64,000 nt of DNA from Amaranthus tricolor. Its lineage: Eukaryota; Streptophyta; Magnoliopsida; Caryophyllales; Amaranthaceae. Of this stretch, positions 32,119 through 43,700 are shown one piece after another. The stretch lies in contig NC_080058.1 of assembly GCF_026212465.1 (NCBI RefSeq), positions 14,892,975-14,956,974 of the forward strand, written 5' to 3'. A program made the position numbers and the translations under genes. The notes beneath the pieces are model-generated. The model searched no databases. It had not been told where the DNA came from and was given only the letters and a program-made list of their open reading frames with translations. Positions within the stretch are counted from its first letter, which is position 1, and each line of letters opens with the position of its first letter.

Positions 32119-34817
32119 AGTCCCTCCAATTCCTTTAAATTGTGCTATTTACTTTAGACTTTGGACACGAATATTAAGAAAGTGGAGGAACCACCAACAG
32201 TAGTGTACACCCATGTGAGATAGTGGGTACAATTCATAATTTTTAAAATGCAAAGTCTTAATTGCTATTAATTAAATTACATAATTAAAATTTACATTAC
32301 TATAAAATTAAAATTATATTTCATATAGGATTTTTATATCTATATTTCCCCTTCCTCTTCAATTTCTTTAACACTTTATTGACGGCAACAGACAACGAAC
32401 ATTTTTTTTGGACATGTGAATATTGTTATTATTTCGTTCATTAACTTCAGAACATAGGTCAAACAAACAGAATATACATTTAGTGTATGGATTAGCTACT
32501 TTAAAAAATGTGCCGAAAAACGAAAATCATTAATGAAATCGAAAATTTAAAAAGTTTCCAAAAAAGTAAGCCAAATATAGCACAAAAAATAACCCACAAA
32601 AAGACTATCATTATTGTGGAATACATATAGCTAAGCAAGCTTCACCCAAAATGTATGGTTGGCGTCAATAATAGAGCAAAAATAAATCCAGCTAGTAACA
32701 CAATAGGAGGGAAAATTACAAGGCGCCAAAAACAAAATGAAATCAGCACCAAAACAGATTACAACACCAAAATTGAGCATACACTATAAATAGGGTACCA
32801 TTTATTGCCACCAACTTCAAAAATCCAAGGCATTTATACTTCAACAAAATGGTGAATAAAAAAGAGTTAGACACTTACATTAGGAATGAAATAATGCATG
32901 AGTTATTAATTGGGCTTAACAAAAAAGGGAAGGAAAGTCATGGGAAAATGAGGGAAATCGCCAAGAAATATGATGTTCACTGGAAGACAATTAGTAGAAT
33001 ATGGGCTATAGTTAAGAATCAACAACAAGAAGGGGCCAAATTGAATGCAAGTAGCAAAAAATTTAGGAGAAACTCAAGGAAGAAAGTAGATTCCATGCAC
33101 TAGAAAAGGCTAAAAAGACAAGTCAACAAGCAGTAGCAAATGTTATGGGTGTTAGCCAATCAAAGATAAGGAGATGGATGAAAAAAAAAATTGCATATGC
33201 AAGTATACAAATGCAATCAAGCCATTGTCAAACGAAAATAATAAGAATGACAAGTTATTTTTTTGTCTTTCTAGTTGCAACTTTGATGCAAAAACAAACT
33301 TTTTCAAGTTCAGTGACATGTCTAACATAGTTCACGTAAATGAAAAATTGTTGTACCTCACTAGAATACAACAAACATACTATCTTACCCCTGGAGATCC
33401 TGAGCCGCATAGAGAAATACAATCAAAGAGATTCGTTCACAAAATTATATTTATGTGTGCAGTAACTAAACCAATATATTCTAGTGAAGGTGAACTAATA
33501 TTTGATGCAAAGAAAGGGATTTGTCCTTTTACATCTTAGGTATTAGCACAAAGAAGTTCCAAGAATAGGAAGAGAGGGGAACCAGAATCAAAACTAGTTC
33601 AATCCATAAATAAGACACACATAAGGTCAATGCTTATTGACAATATCTTACCGACTATTAGAGAAAAATGGTTAGAAGGTGCAGGAAAAACAATTTTAAT
33701 CAATAGGATAATGCAAAATCACACATCCTAGACAATGATGCTTTTTTCTGGGAAGCTGCAAATCAACATGGATTAATTTTCATTTAGTTCAAAAGCAACC
33801 AAATTCCCAGATATGAACGTTTTAGACTTAGGTTTCTTTAGGTCTATTCAATCATTACAACACCAGAAATCAGCTTACAACTACATGCAGTTAGTTAAGG
33901 TAGTGACAGTTGCTTTTGTAGCTTTAGAACACACAACATTGAGGTTTGTGTGGATAACTTTACAAGCATGTAAGGTTGAGGTAATGAAAAACTGGGTGGT
34001 ATTGACTACCATATTCCACACATGAACAAAACCATGCTAGCAAGGGAAGGAAGATTACTAGATTATTTAACCATTAAAAAAGAAATCATCCATGAGTCAA
34101 TTTGACATTTAGATGCAAGACATTCAGAGTTTGCCTTATTTTACTTGGAAACTAAAGACCAAGACATTTTCCATCAAGCAACACAATCATCAACAACTAG
34201 CATCCATCAATAATAACCATCGATAACAAACAACTAGCAATAACATCTAAAAACAACCAACGACAACCAGCAGCACAACCAACAACAACTAGTAACACAA
34301 CCAGCAACAAGCATGAATGACAAGTAAATAGGGTTTCAAAACAGTAGATAGGTAGGAAAATAGTAAACATCAAATTAACAAAGTTAGTCACACTTTTGGG
34401 TTACATATTCATATTCACACTTTTGGGGTTACTTAGTGAATGAAAATGTTTAGGGTTAAACATCATGTACAAGAATTCATGCTGTTTAAGACTAAATATT
34501 TTATGGAAAGTTTTTGGGATTTTTAGTGAAAAAAAAACGCAATCATTTTAGGCGCATCTCTCAGAGATCAAGCTATGTTCATCATTGAGATCCATAAACA
34601 TAGTCTTTACCTCTTAAACTCAAAAATATTGGTGGCACTAGAGTACGTGTATGGATTTTTTTTAGCAACTAATAAGCACTCTTTTTCAAAAATGATAGTG
34701 CTTTTTAATGGCCTAAAAAAATCATTACAGACCAACACAATCAACATGCATAAAAAAAATATCAATGTAACATCATTAGTCAGAGGAAAGGATAACGGTT
34801 TCACATACGAGAAAAGG
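32119..34817 (+). mobile_element. Mariner-like (plant DD39D type) transposon, right end not found
   Basis: The left edge near 32119 reads AGTCCCTCCAATTCC, followed by TTTAGACTTTGGACACGAAT, similar to the CTCCCTCCGTCCC-type ends of plant mariner/Stowaway elements and preceded by TTATT. A TATAAATA box at 32784-32791 lies about 60 bp before the transposase ATG at 32849. The transposase gene is decayed. Downstream (34190-34310) is a CAA/AAC-rich low-complexity tail. No matching right end is visible before 34818, where gypsy LTR sequence starts, so the right limit is a maximum. Confidence 0.72.
32849..34105 (+). pseudogene. Mariner-like transposase
   Basis: It starts MVNKKELDTYIRNEIMHELL. Two helix-turn-helix regions are seen: MREIAKKYDVHWKTISRIW (about 32949-33003) and VANVMGVSQSKIRRWM (about 33135-33180). 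The DDE domain follows: IVHVNEK at about 33327-33347, where plant mariner proteins have Asp and this copy has Asn (33339-33341); YYLTPGDPEPHR; KIIFMCAVTKPIYSSEGELIFDAKKG; DNAKSH with the second Asp at 33708; LDLGFFRSIQSLQ with the third Asp at 33835. Several stops and frameshifts occur, and the second and third Asp codons are now in different frames. The tail HIPHMNKTMLAREG is family-typical. It is not functional. Confidence 0.85.
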
Positions 34818-36163
34818 TGTGACACCCCGATATTTTTTGTATAAATATTTTATTTACTAATATTTTTTTTTTGAAAAGGATTTACTTTTTATTTAAAAGG
34901 TTGCAACTCTTTCTTAAAAGTGGACTAACATATGCAATTTCAATCCATTTTAATCTAACACTTAGCTAGCTTAAACAAACTTATGGTTTAATTAAAAAAA
35001 ATTAAATTAAATTAAAAGGGAATTGAAGGGGCTGGCCATAGGAAGGGTTTTAAGGGAGTTTTGTAACTCCATTAAGGAGAAATTTGAAAAGATTACATCC
35101 TAATTACTAATTATGCTCATTTCCTAAACTAATGTCATTTTCCTTACTACCAAAACAAAAATAAAACTATTCTTCCTCATTACCCTAAGCCTCATACACA
35201 TACCCACTCCTCCATACTTGGTGATTCTTCCATCTTTTGCTAATTGTATTTTATGTATACTCTTTAAACTATGTTTATTTATTTTAAAGGCATGAATTCT
35301 ATGTTTGAATTATCAAATTATAACCTATATACAATGTAGTAATTAACATGATATATTGTGTGTTATAGTTATATAATGTTTATATGATAAAGAATTTTTA
35401 AGGAATATTAGAGTGTAGAAGTTGTGGGCATGTTTGTATGATTAATTAATTGTTGTAGGAATGGTTAGGAAATTCAATGATATATGTACATTATAATTTT
35501 TAAGCATAGAATGTTGTTCATCCAATTTTTATATCAAGAAAGGAGAAGTTATTGGGTGTGATATATATGTGCTAAATTTTGTAGATTGTATTGTGAAAGT
35601 ATGTAGTTTTTATTTAAATTTTATTGTGATGATAAAATGATAAAACAAAATGAAATAATTTAAATTAAAAGATTGATGATTGAGATAATTATAAAATTTG
35701 GAAAGGATAATAATATTAATATTGTAAGTTTTTCTTATTAAATTGATAAAAATCCTATAGGGTTTGAAAATTAGTCAAAAAAGGAATTTTTGGATTCTTT
35801 GTGACCTTAAAATAGGATAAAAATATCTAGGGTACTTTAAATATTATGAAATTTGGTATCCGGGGGTTTTGATATCTTCAGAACGCAACGATGAAGTCGA
35901 AATTTTAGTTAGACAATCCTAAACTACTTTTTTGTACATATTCTTAAATCTAAATTTTTATATTTAATAATATGATGAGGTGAAGTGTATTGGATGACTT
36001 TGTGACTATTATAGGATGTCTTTGGATGATGTGTTGTTTATTGGGTTGTGATTTAAGATGGCATGAATTTGTGCTTATCCAAGTATGTATAATTAAGTTA
36101 TGTAGGATCTCGATTTGTGACTAGAAGTTGATAAGTAGGCTTAGAGTTGCTTTTGTCTTCTAA

Positions 36164-36458
36164 CGACCCGTTTGGTAGATGGTAATAAAAGGTGGTAATG
36201 GAAAGGAAAAACTAGTGTAATTTTAGTTGAAAAATCTCTTGGCTACCTTGATGGCCATGCTTCCCAACTTCAACAATAACATTTTCTTCATAAAATCCAT
36301 TCCAATGCATTACCATTGGGAGAGGTGGTATTAGGTGGTAATGGATATTTTTGTTATCAAAGTTTCATTAGCATGGTAATGATATGGAAATTTTGATGAA
36401 ATTTATACTATAAATCATTCATATTACCACCTTTTAGTACCATTAACCAAACGGGCCG
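36164..36458. mobile_element. Tourist-like MITE (PIF/Harbinger)
   Basis: This is a 295-bp element with long inverted ends: CGACCCGTTTGGTAGATGG at the left and, on the other strand, CGGCCCGTTTGGTTAATGG at the right, with similarity continuing through AAAAGGTGGTAAT. It is flanked by TAA on both sides (36161-36163 and 36459-36461). Size, TTTGG-type ends and TAA duplication fit Tourist. It has no ORF and needs a Harbinger transposase from elsewhere. It sits inside the gypsy LTR-like sequence. Confidence 0.9.
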
Positions 36459-36687
36459 TAAAGGTACGTACGCGCAGTAAAATATTATATCCCATTCATT
36501 CTCTTATTGTGGAGTGAATGTAGTAAGTAAAGATAATAATAAATTTTTCTTGAAAGTAAGATTTTAATAATTTGATAAGTAGAGGTAGTATGTCCTCACT
36601 AACATAATAAGTGGACATAGTATGACGTCAATTGGTGGATTGAGTTCTCGTATAACAATAGTCATCATTCGAGTATCAGGATGGCAC

Positions 36688-37219
36688 CATTTGAGGCAGT
36701 GTATGTCGTAGTTGTCATAGCCTTGCATGTTGGGATGATAGTTCAAGTACGGTAGCTGTGGGACCGCCTTTGATCCAGGAGATGATCGAACAAGTCCAGC
36801 TGATACGCAAGAGGATGAAAGCAACTCAGGATAGGCAAAAGAGTTATGCAGATCAACGACCGCGATCTCTTAAGTTTCAAGTTGGAGATAAAGTCTTCCT
36901 TTGAGTTTCACCAACTAGAGGTGTGATGAGGATTGGGAGAAAGGGTAAGCTTAGTCCAAGGTTCATTAACGCTAACGAGATCCTTGAGCGCATAGGCAAG
37001 GTAGCGTATTGACTTGCGTTACCTACATCTATTGACCGAGTGCATGACGTGTTTTACGTATCCCAGCTGAGACAATACATCAGGGTTGATTCACACGTTC
37101 TTCAACCCGAACAGTTGATCTTGGATTACATATTACAGTATGAGGAGACTCCTGTTCAGATTCTAGATAGGAAGACGCGTGATACACGTCAGGGTAGTGT
37201 AGCACTTGTGAAGCTGTGA
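36688..37219 (+). pseudogene. Gypsy integrase C-terminus with chromodomain-like end
   Basis: The text starts with RMAPFEAVYG, the usual end of the integrase core. One then sees GPPLIQEMIEQVQLIRKRM, QKSYADQR, FKVGDKVFLRVSPTRGVMR, GKLSPRFI, VHDVFYVSQLRQYI and QYEETPVQILDRKTRDTRQG, which is the first part of a Tekay-type chromodomain, then WSNHDF. Frameshifts (for example after AVYG) and stops interrupt it. No integrase core precedes it. Confidence 0.8.
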
Positions 37220-37563
37220 TGGTCTAATCACGATTTTCCGTAGTTTTTTGCTTAGGTATTTCTATGTTTATCGCTTTATATCTATTGCATCTCTTTAGTC
37301 TTAGAGAGTTAAGTTCGAGGACGAACTTTATTCTAAGTTGGGTAGAATCATAAGATTTCGGAATAATACTAAGTTTTAGCAATGCTAGGCCTTAAAGTTT
37401 GGTGGATTCACATAGTTAGTACGAGTAATATAGATTCTTACAAGGCACAAAATATGAGAAACTGGGTAACAGTATTACGATATGTATGTTAGCTGGATAT
37501 TTGAGTATATACTTGAGACTTGGTTTAACTTTGAGGACGAAGGTCATTTCAAGTTGGGTAGAA

Positions 37564-40000
37564 TGTAACATTTGAGAAATTAATAATTTAAGACAAGTGA
37601 GTTTAAGGGAATTATTAGTTCGAGAATAACCTTAAATACACATGACATAAAACATTCTCAATTTAATTCCTCTCCTCTTTTCCTCTTCTTTAAAATTGAT
37701 AAAAAAAAAACAAAAACAACAAAAAACAAACACCCAAAATCCTCCTCTCTTTCTCCCTCACGCGTATCAACCAAAGAAAAATCAGATATCCATCTTCTTC
37801 CTTCTCGCCATTTTTTCTCTGATTCCTTCTCGCCATTTTAAGATTTCTTTCTTGAAATTTGCTACAATTGATTAATCTTCTTCCTCATTCAATCTATTGA
37901 TTATCGAGTGCAAACCTTGTAATCTTGATCTGAAGTTTCAAAGAATTCAGCCCTAGCATAGCCTCCTCCTTTGAAGCATTCTTCTTCGAAAAACAACAAT
38001 GGCGCGATTCGAACCATCTTCTTCCTCTAATCTTCGAAAAAATGCATCAGGTTAACGTTTAACTTCTTTAGTGTTGGATCGTGGGAAGAAGCAAGTGTAT
38101 TCATCCTCAATCTTAACTGTTAAAGGTAAATTAATCATGGTCCTTCATCATAGATCTGTTTTCTTTGAATGTTGAACATTTAACACGATTTACTGTGGTT
38201 TTTGAGTGCAATTCCATCATCTTGTTCCATTTATTTTGTGAATTTTCAGTCTTCGATGAAAACCTCATTTCCGTCCGTACGTGTAACTACCATCCTAGTC
38301 TTTCATTTTCCCTCTGATTTTCGTTGAGCATACATGGATTGAAGCACTTTTTCACTTACAATCGGACGGAAAATACGACTATTACTGAATATAGAACCGG
38401 ACTTTTCTTTATCCAGTTGCAACCGAAAGTGAGGTAAGGTTTACACTCACCTCTTTTCTTGATTTTTTTTTTATTTTAACCGCTTCTTTATGCTATGTAC
38501 CAAACCTTTGGATATAAGTGAATCTTGAGAAATTGTGTGAGCTATATAAGCTTATGTATTGAGGAATTAGGAGAAATTGATTACTATTACTGAACTACAG
38601 GAATTAGTTGATTTCAAGATGTAATATAAAGAATCATTGTAAATTGAAACAAGAAAATTTTGATGATGATATATGTTAAGCAGCTAAATCTTGGAGTAAT
38701 GGTATTAAATTAGAGAATTGTGGGACTGTAGAATTTGTGATAATACTTGCTTAGTTACTTAATTATGCATATTAAGAAAGAGTGGAGGTGAATAAATAAC
38801 ATTAGATGATGACGTTGTTGAGAAATAACTGAAAATGATAAAAAATGGGGTAATTGGTGATCTTGATTGGAATGTATATAAGATCCTTAGAATGGCAAGT
38901 TGAAATAACTATGTTACTTGTGATTGGAAATGTAAAGGGAATTATGGAGACGTATGATCTTTACAAGAATATAAGCTAGTCTTAAACATGGTTGTATATT
39001 TTGATGATATTGGGGGGTTGGAGTTAGAACTTGCGCAATCTTTGAAATTAGAAATATTAGAATAGAAGTTGGAACTAAGATGCGGTCATAGGAGAAGATT
39101 CAATGAGTTATATGAACCTAGTTTTTTGTAGTATCGAACGCTCTTTTGTGATGTTGTGTTTGTTATGCTTCAGGAGGCGACATCATCGAAGAACCCTTCT
39201 AGTTGATAGCTGCGATCTGGTTTTGACTCCTTGAAGCATCTTTTGCGGTGAGTAGTAATAGTCCCTTAGGGTCTGGCCAGAATATTGTTTTGAAAATATT
39301 TTTTATCAAATTGTTTTGAATGGATAATTATTGAAGCAAATTCATTATGATGATTATGTTGATATTAATAGGGTCAATGGATCGGGCTCACGAGCTGGTC
39401 ATTGACGGAGTAGAGGGAAAATCTCCCTTATTCCCTTTATGAGGTGAATTGTCATTCAAATATTGACTAGCCTCACCCGAGAGTGACATAGCCTTAGAGC
39501 TATGGATGTTCCTCTCATCTAGACTCCCTGTGCGCACATAGATCTAGGAAACTGATGTTGCTTTTAAACCTTTGTTTTGATCTACTGTGTTTTGTTGTTT
39601 TGGATTGTTACTTCTCATTCAGTTTAATCTGAATCTCTGTTGTTTCCAACTTTTAGTTTGATTACAGATAGGAACCGGTTAGGAACGATGGGTCAGCGGA
39701 GTTGATTAGAGTTCTAGGGATGTATGTTGAGCTGAGCACGTGAGAATTTGTAGTTTTGTATTAGGTTTTTGGATAAATGTATATTAGACTTGGTTGTGTT
39801 GGTTATATTGGACTTGAAGTGAATTGTATGATTACCTTGTATTTTTAGTTAGATGTTTGGTTTGAGAATTATTTGAGTTAGTTATGTTAAAGAGCTGGTG
39901 ACCTCTTTGCTCAAGTTTTGTAAGTGTAATTTAAGTGTCTTGGAAAATGAACCCCGTGATGACCCTGTTTACTCAGTCTACGATAAGTCGGGTTGTTGCA
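37564..40000 (+). repeat. Putative gypsy 3' LTR
   Basis: It begins TGTAACATTTGAG after GTTGGGTAGAA and is taken to end in GGGTTGTTGCA at 40000, about 2.4 kb. It contains no coding region. A pyrimidine-rich leader-like block lies at 37660-37990, and a 39240-39545 block is typical of long gypsy LTRs. The right end is a best guess from the terminal CA. Confidence 0.55.
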
Positions 40001-40089
40001 CCCCCAACCTTTGTCTACTTTTATCCCAAACCCTAGACTTCATAGTCCCCCACTAAACCCCATAAGCCATTAAGATAACCTTTTGGTAG

Positions 40090-41480
40090 AGGGTAATCAA
40101 GAGTCTACGGTTGAGGATGCTCAAGCATTTAAGGGTCAAGCATCTAAAGTTGGGGTTAGTGAAGTTTATGATGGTGAAGGGAGCGAATAGTTTGAGGATG
40201 CACTTAGTGAAGGCTTGGATGAGAAAGATGTAAGTGAGTCAAGTGATGGGGTGGGTGATGATGATAGTGAGGATAAGAGCTATTGTGTAAGTGCTGAGTT
40301 AGAAGAAAGTGAAGAGGAGAGTTATACAGATAGTGAAGGGGTGGGTGAACATGAATAGCCTAAACAATTGGGTGATGCTGTAATAGCTTTGAATTTGAGC
40401 AGGGATAATGTTTCAGATTATGATGAAAGTGATGAAGAAGAGGCACATGTCGTGAATGAGCACACTAACTGAAAAAATTCAAATGGTGTGTAGGTGCTAG
40501 CTTCTCAAACCCAAATGCATTTAAGGATGCAGTGACACAATACGCACTAGCACAAGGTAGAAGTTTAAAAATAGTTGTGAGTGATAAGAAAAGGCAAAAT
40601 AGGCTAGGTGTTGTATGTGTTTCGGGTTGTCCTTTAGGATTTATGCATCTTGGGACAAAAAACTAGCTGAGTATACAGTGAAGTCAGTGAAGAACAAACA
40701 TACATGTCAGAGAAACATGGAGGGAAATAGTAGACTGAAATCTAAATGGGTGGTTGAGCAAATGCTTGAAGTGTTCAAGAAAAGACCACACATCCTTTCC
40801 AATGAGATAACTAACATGGTAAAGAGTAATTATAGTGTTATTTGCAGCAGGGATTTTGCATACCATGTCAAATACAATGCTCATAAGAAGCTCCATGGCT
40901 CAATGAAAGACCATTATAATAAGGTGATGAATTACTTTGAGGCATTGAAAAATAGTAGCTCACAGAGTAAGTTTAGCATTGTTATAGTCCCAAACACCAA
41001 CCCACTTGTTTTCCAAAGATTTTTTGTGTTTTATGAAACCTTAGGGAATGGTTGGGACAATGGGTGTAAGAAAGTGTTGTGCATTGATGGGTGTTTCATC
41101 AAGACTTTCCTAGGGGGTATGCTATTATCAGCTGTTGGAAGGGACCCAAATGAACAGATGTTTCCTGTAGCATTGACCGTAGTAGAGGGGGAAAACAATG
41201 CATATTGGTAATGGTTTCTATTAGAATTGAAGAAGGGTTTACCCCGAACCAATGGTGAAGGCTGGACTGTTATTTCTGATGAGCATCAGATAACTATATT
41301 TTTTTTTTCTAATTTCAATGTGCAATGATTGAATTTAGTTTTATGCAATGACTTTGTTTTCTTGGCAGAGTATACTAAGGGCAATTAATCAAGAGTTTCC
41401 CAAAGTTAAGCATAGGTACTGTGCAAGGCATATATATGCCAACTGGAACAAGCACTTCAAGGGAGTTGTGTTAAAGATGT
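40090..41480 (+). pseudogene. MULE (MuDR-type) transposase fragment
   Basis: An acidic linker rich in E, D and S (40100-40360) leads into the MULE N-terminal region, FSNPNAFKDAVTQYALAQGRSLK (40502-40570). After a one-base frameshift near 40633 come FRIYASWDKK, VKNKHTC and SKWVVEQML. The catalytic core follows with VLCIDGCFIKT (first Asp, about 41085), LLSAVGRDPNEQMFPVA and VISDEHQ (second Asp). An intron ends at TTGGCAG (41363-41369), but its 5' site reads CAG/ATAACT instead of GT. Beyond the intron are ILRAINQEFPKVKHRYCARHIYANW, cut off near 41480. The third acidic residue and SWIM zinc finger are absent, as are terminal inverted repeats. Confidence 0.85.
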
Positions 41481-41640
41481 TGAAAAATCAAAAAATTGAA
41501 AAATTTTTGGTGAAAAAATCAAATTGAAAATTTTTTCAGAAATTGGAGCACTTACAGGCCAATTAGCAGAACCATATAATTTGTTTCCAAACCTAGTACC
41601 TCGTTTCGCAATCCTCAGTTGCACAGAAAGACCATTGTAG
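41481..41640. other. Junction sequence between MULE and gypsy
   Basis: An A/T-rich stretch with AAAAATC/GAAAATTT words is followed by about 110 bp that is open on both strands near 41535-41640. It has no family I recognise and marks the break between the two elements. Confidence 0.4.
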
Positions 41641-41755
41641 CATGTCAAGCTTCCTCCATAAAGTGCACCCCTAGATTTGGGATTAGGGTTTGAAAACTTA
41701 GAAGAACAAGCTGAATTAATTAGTTTTGGGGAATGTGTTTATGACAAAATGAAAG

Positions 41756-43607
41756 GTAAACGGTGATCTTTATGATCTCATTATTGATAATGGTAGTGAA
41801 GCTAATGTAATTTAAGTTGGTCTTGTTAAATAACTAAAACTAAAAACCACTAGACATTCCCACCCTTATAAACTAAGTTGGCTAGGCAAAAGTGAAAACA
41901 CAAGCATTAGAAAACAATGTGTAGTTTCTTTTTCTTTTTCCATTGGTTCTTATAATGATGAAGTTTTGTGTGATGTCATTCCTATGGATGCTTGTCATTT
42001 ATTGCTTGGTAGACCCTGGAAAAGTGATAGAAACTCAATTCATGATTGGTTAACTAGTACCTATACAATCACTTGTCAAGGTGCTAAAAAAATGTATTCA
42101 CGCTCTCCCTCAAAAAACCATATTTCCCTTGAAAATAACCTTCCTAATTCACCAAAAATCACTCTTTTAACCTTAAAATAGTTTGAGAGTGAACTTGTTG
42201 AAAATGATGAGGTGTATTTGTTGATTACAAAAGAATAGCATGAGACTCTTATAGCATAAAATTCGAAAGTTGCTGAGTTGGTTATGGAGTTTGTTGATGT
42301 GTTTCCTAATGATTTGCCAAAGGTTTGCCTCCAATTCGTGGAGTGGAGGATTAAATTGATCTCATTCTAGATGCGCCCCTTTCAAATAAATCTCCTTATA
42401 GGCATAATCCTACGGAGACGAAAGAGTTGCAAAGGAAAATTAGTGTGTTGATGAGCATGGTTATGTTCGAGAATTCATGAGTCCTTGTGCGGTTCCAAAC
42501 TTGTTGGTGCCAAAAAAGGATGGTACTTGTCGTATGTGCATTGATAGTAGGGTTGTTAATAGCATAACTATTAAATATATGTTTCCAATTCCTAGGCTTG
42601 ATAATATGTTGGATGAGTTAAGTGGTGCTACTTTGTTTTCAAAGATTGACCTGCAAAGTGGATACCATTAAATTCAAATGAGAGAAGGTAATGAATGGAA
42701 AACTGCTTTCAAAACTAAGTAAGGTTTGTATAAATGGTTATTGATGCCTTTTGGGCTAATTAATGCTCCTAGTACTTTCATGAGGCTAATGAATGAAGTA
42801 CTTAGACCTTTCTTGGGGAACTTTATTGTTGTGTACTTAGATGATATCTTAGTATATATCAAAAGTGAGGAGGAACATTTGATTCATCTTAGGGAGTTGT
42901 TCGGGATCTTGAGAGAGAACAAATCGTATGCAAATTGGAAAAATGTAATTTTATGTTGTTAGAGGTCACTTTTCTTGGTTACATTGTAACAAGTGCTGGC
43001 ATAAAATTTGATCCAAGCAAAGTTAAAGCCATTACTTCATGGCCAATTCTAAAGACCATAATTGAATTTCGAGCATTTCATGGATCAACTTCCTTTTATA
43101 GGCGGTTTATCAAAAATTTTAGCGCACTCATGGCCCCAATCACGAAGTGTACTATAAAGGGTACTTTTGCATGGACCACTTAACACAACAAGCCTTTGAG
43201 TTGGTAAAGAAGAAGATGTGTGAAGCTCCTATCCTAGCACTTCCTGAATTCACAAAGCCTTTTCAGATGGAGTGTGACGCTAGTGGCAAATGAGTTGGTG
43301 CTGTGCTGATTCAAGAGGGACATCCAGTTGCTTACTTTAGTGAGAAGCTTAGCCAAGGGAAGCTTAATTATTCAACCTATGACAAGGAGCTCTATGCTAT
43401 GGTAAGGGTTCTTGATCATTGGTTAAATTATTTGAGGCCACAACCTTTTGTTTGTATTCTGATCATGAATACTTAAAGTTCATACATGAGGAAAAGAATT
43501 TGAATGCAAGGTATGTAATATGGGTGGAGTTCTTACAAACATTCACTTTTTCGACTAAATACATATGTGGAAAATCAAATGTTGTAATTGATGCACTCTC
43601 TAAGTGA
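41756..43607 (+). pseudogene. Gypsy protease, reverse transcriptase and RNase H
   Basis: Protease: YDLIIDNGSEANVI (about 41770-41811), where the usual D-S/T-G reads D-N-G; then LSWLGKSE and MDACHLLLGRPW. Reverse transcriptase: [59 protein letters not shown] and an intact YLDD at 42834-42845. RNase H: CDASGK near 43275, AYFSEKLSQGKLNYSTYDKELYA, and YICGKSNVVIDALSK at 43557-43603. Stops are seen after SGYH (42669-42671), near 42721, after FAWTT and in the RNase H. Confidence 0.87.
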
Positions 43608-43700
43608 CATTTCCTTTTTGGTGTCGTTGAAGCCAAGGTACTTGGTTTTGAATGGATTAAATAGTTATATGAAACTAATGAAGATTTCAAAGAGGTATAT

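Larger units (their letters stand above)
34818..40000 (+). mobile_element. Rearranged Ty3/gypsy (Tekay/Del-like) remnant
   Basis: At 34818 a TGTGACACCCCGATAT start, usual for long gypsy LTRs, begins about 1.8 kb of LTR-like sequence. Near 36580-36635 it has the words GTAGAGGTAGTATG and CCTCACTAAC, shared with the LTR at 16412-17370. It is then joined directly to an integrase C-terminal fragment (36688). A G/A-rich end with GTTCGAGGACGAA (37310) and a second LTR start (TGTAACATTTGAG at 37564) follow. Gag, protease and RT are missing. The two LTR-like segments differ strongly, so they may come from two elements joined by deletion. No target duplication was found. Confidence 0.6.

Noticed and set aside
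34818..40000. Interpretation as one simple full-length gypsy element with two matching LTRs
   Set aside because: The two LTR-like segments are too different, internal genes are missing and no target duplication was found.
40615..41211. Host FAR1- or FHY3-like transcription factor gene
   Set aside because: The domain order and motifs fit MULE transposase, with frameshift, stop and broken intron; no sign of a domesticated intact gene.
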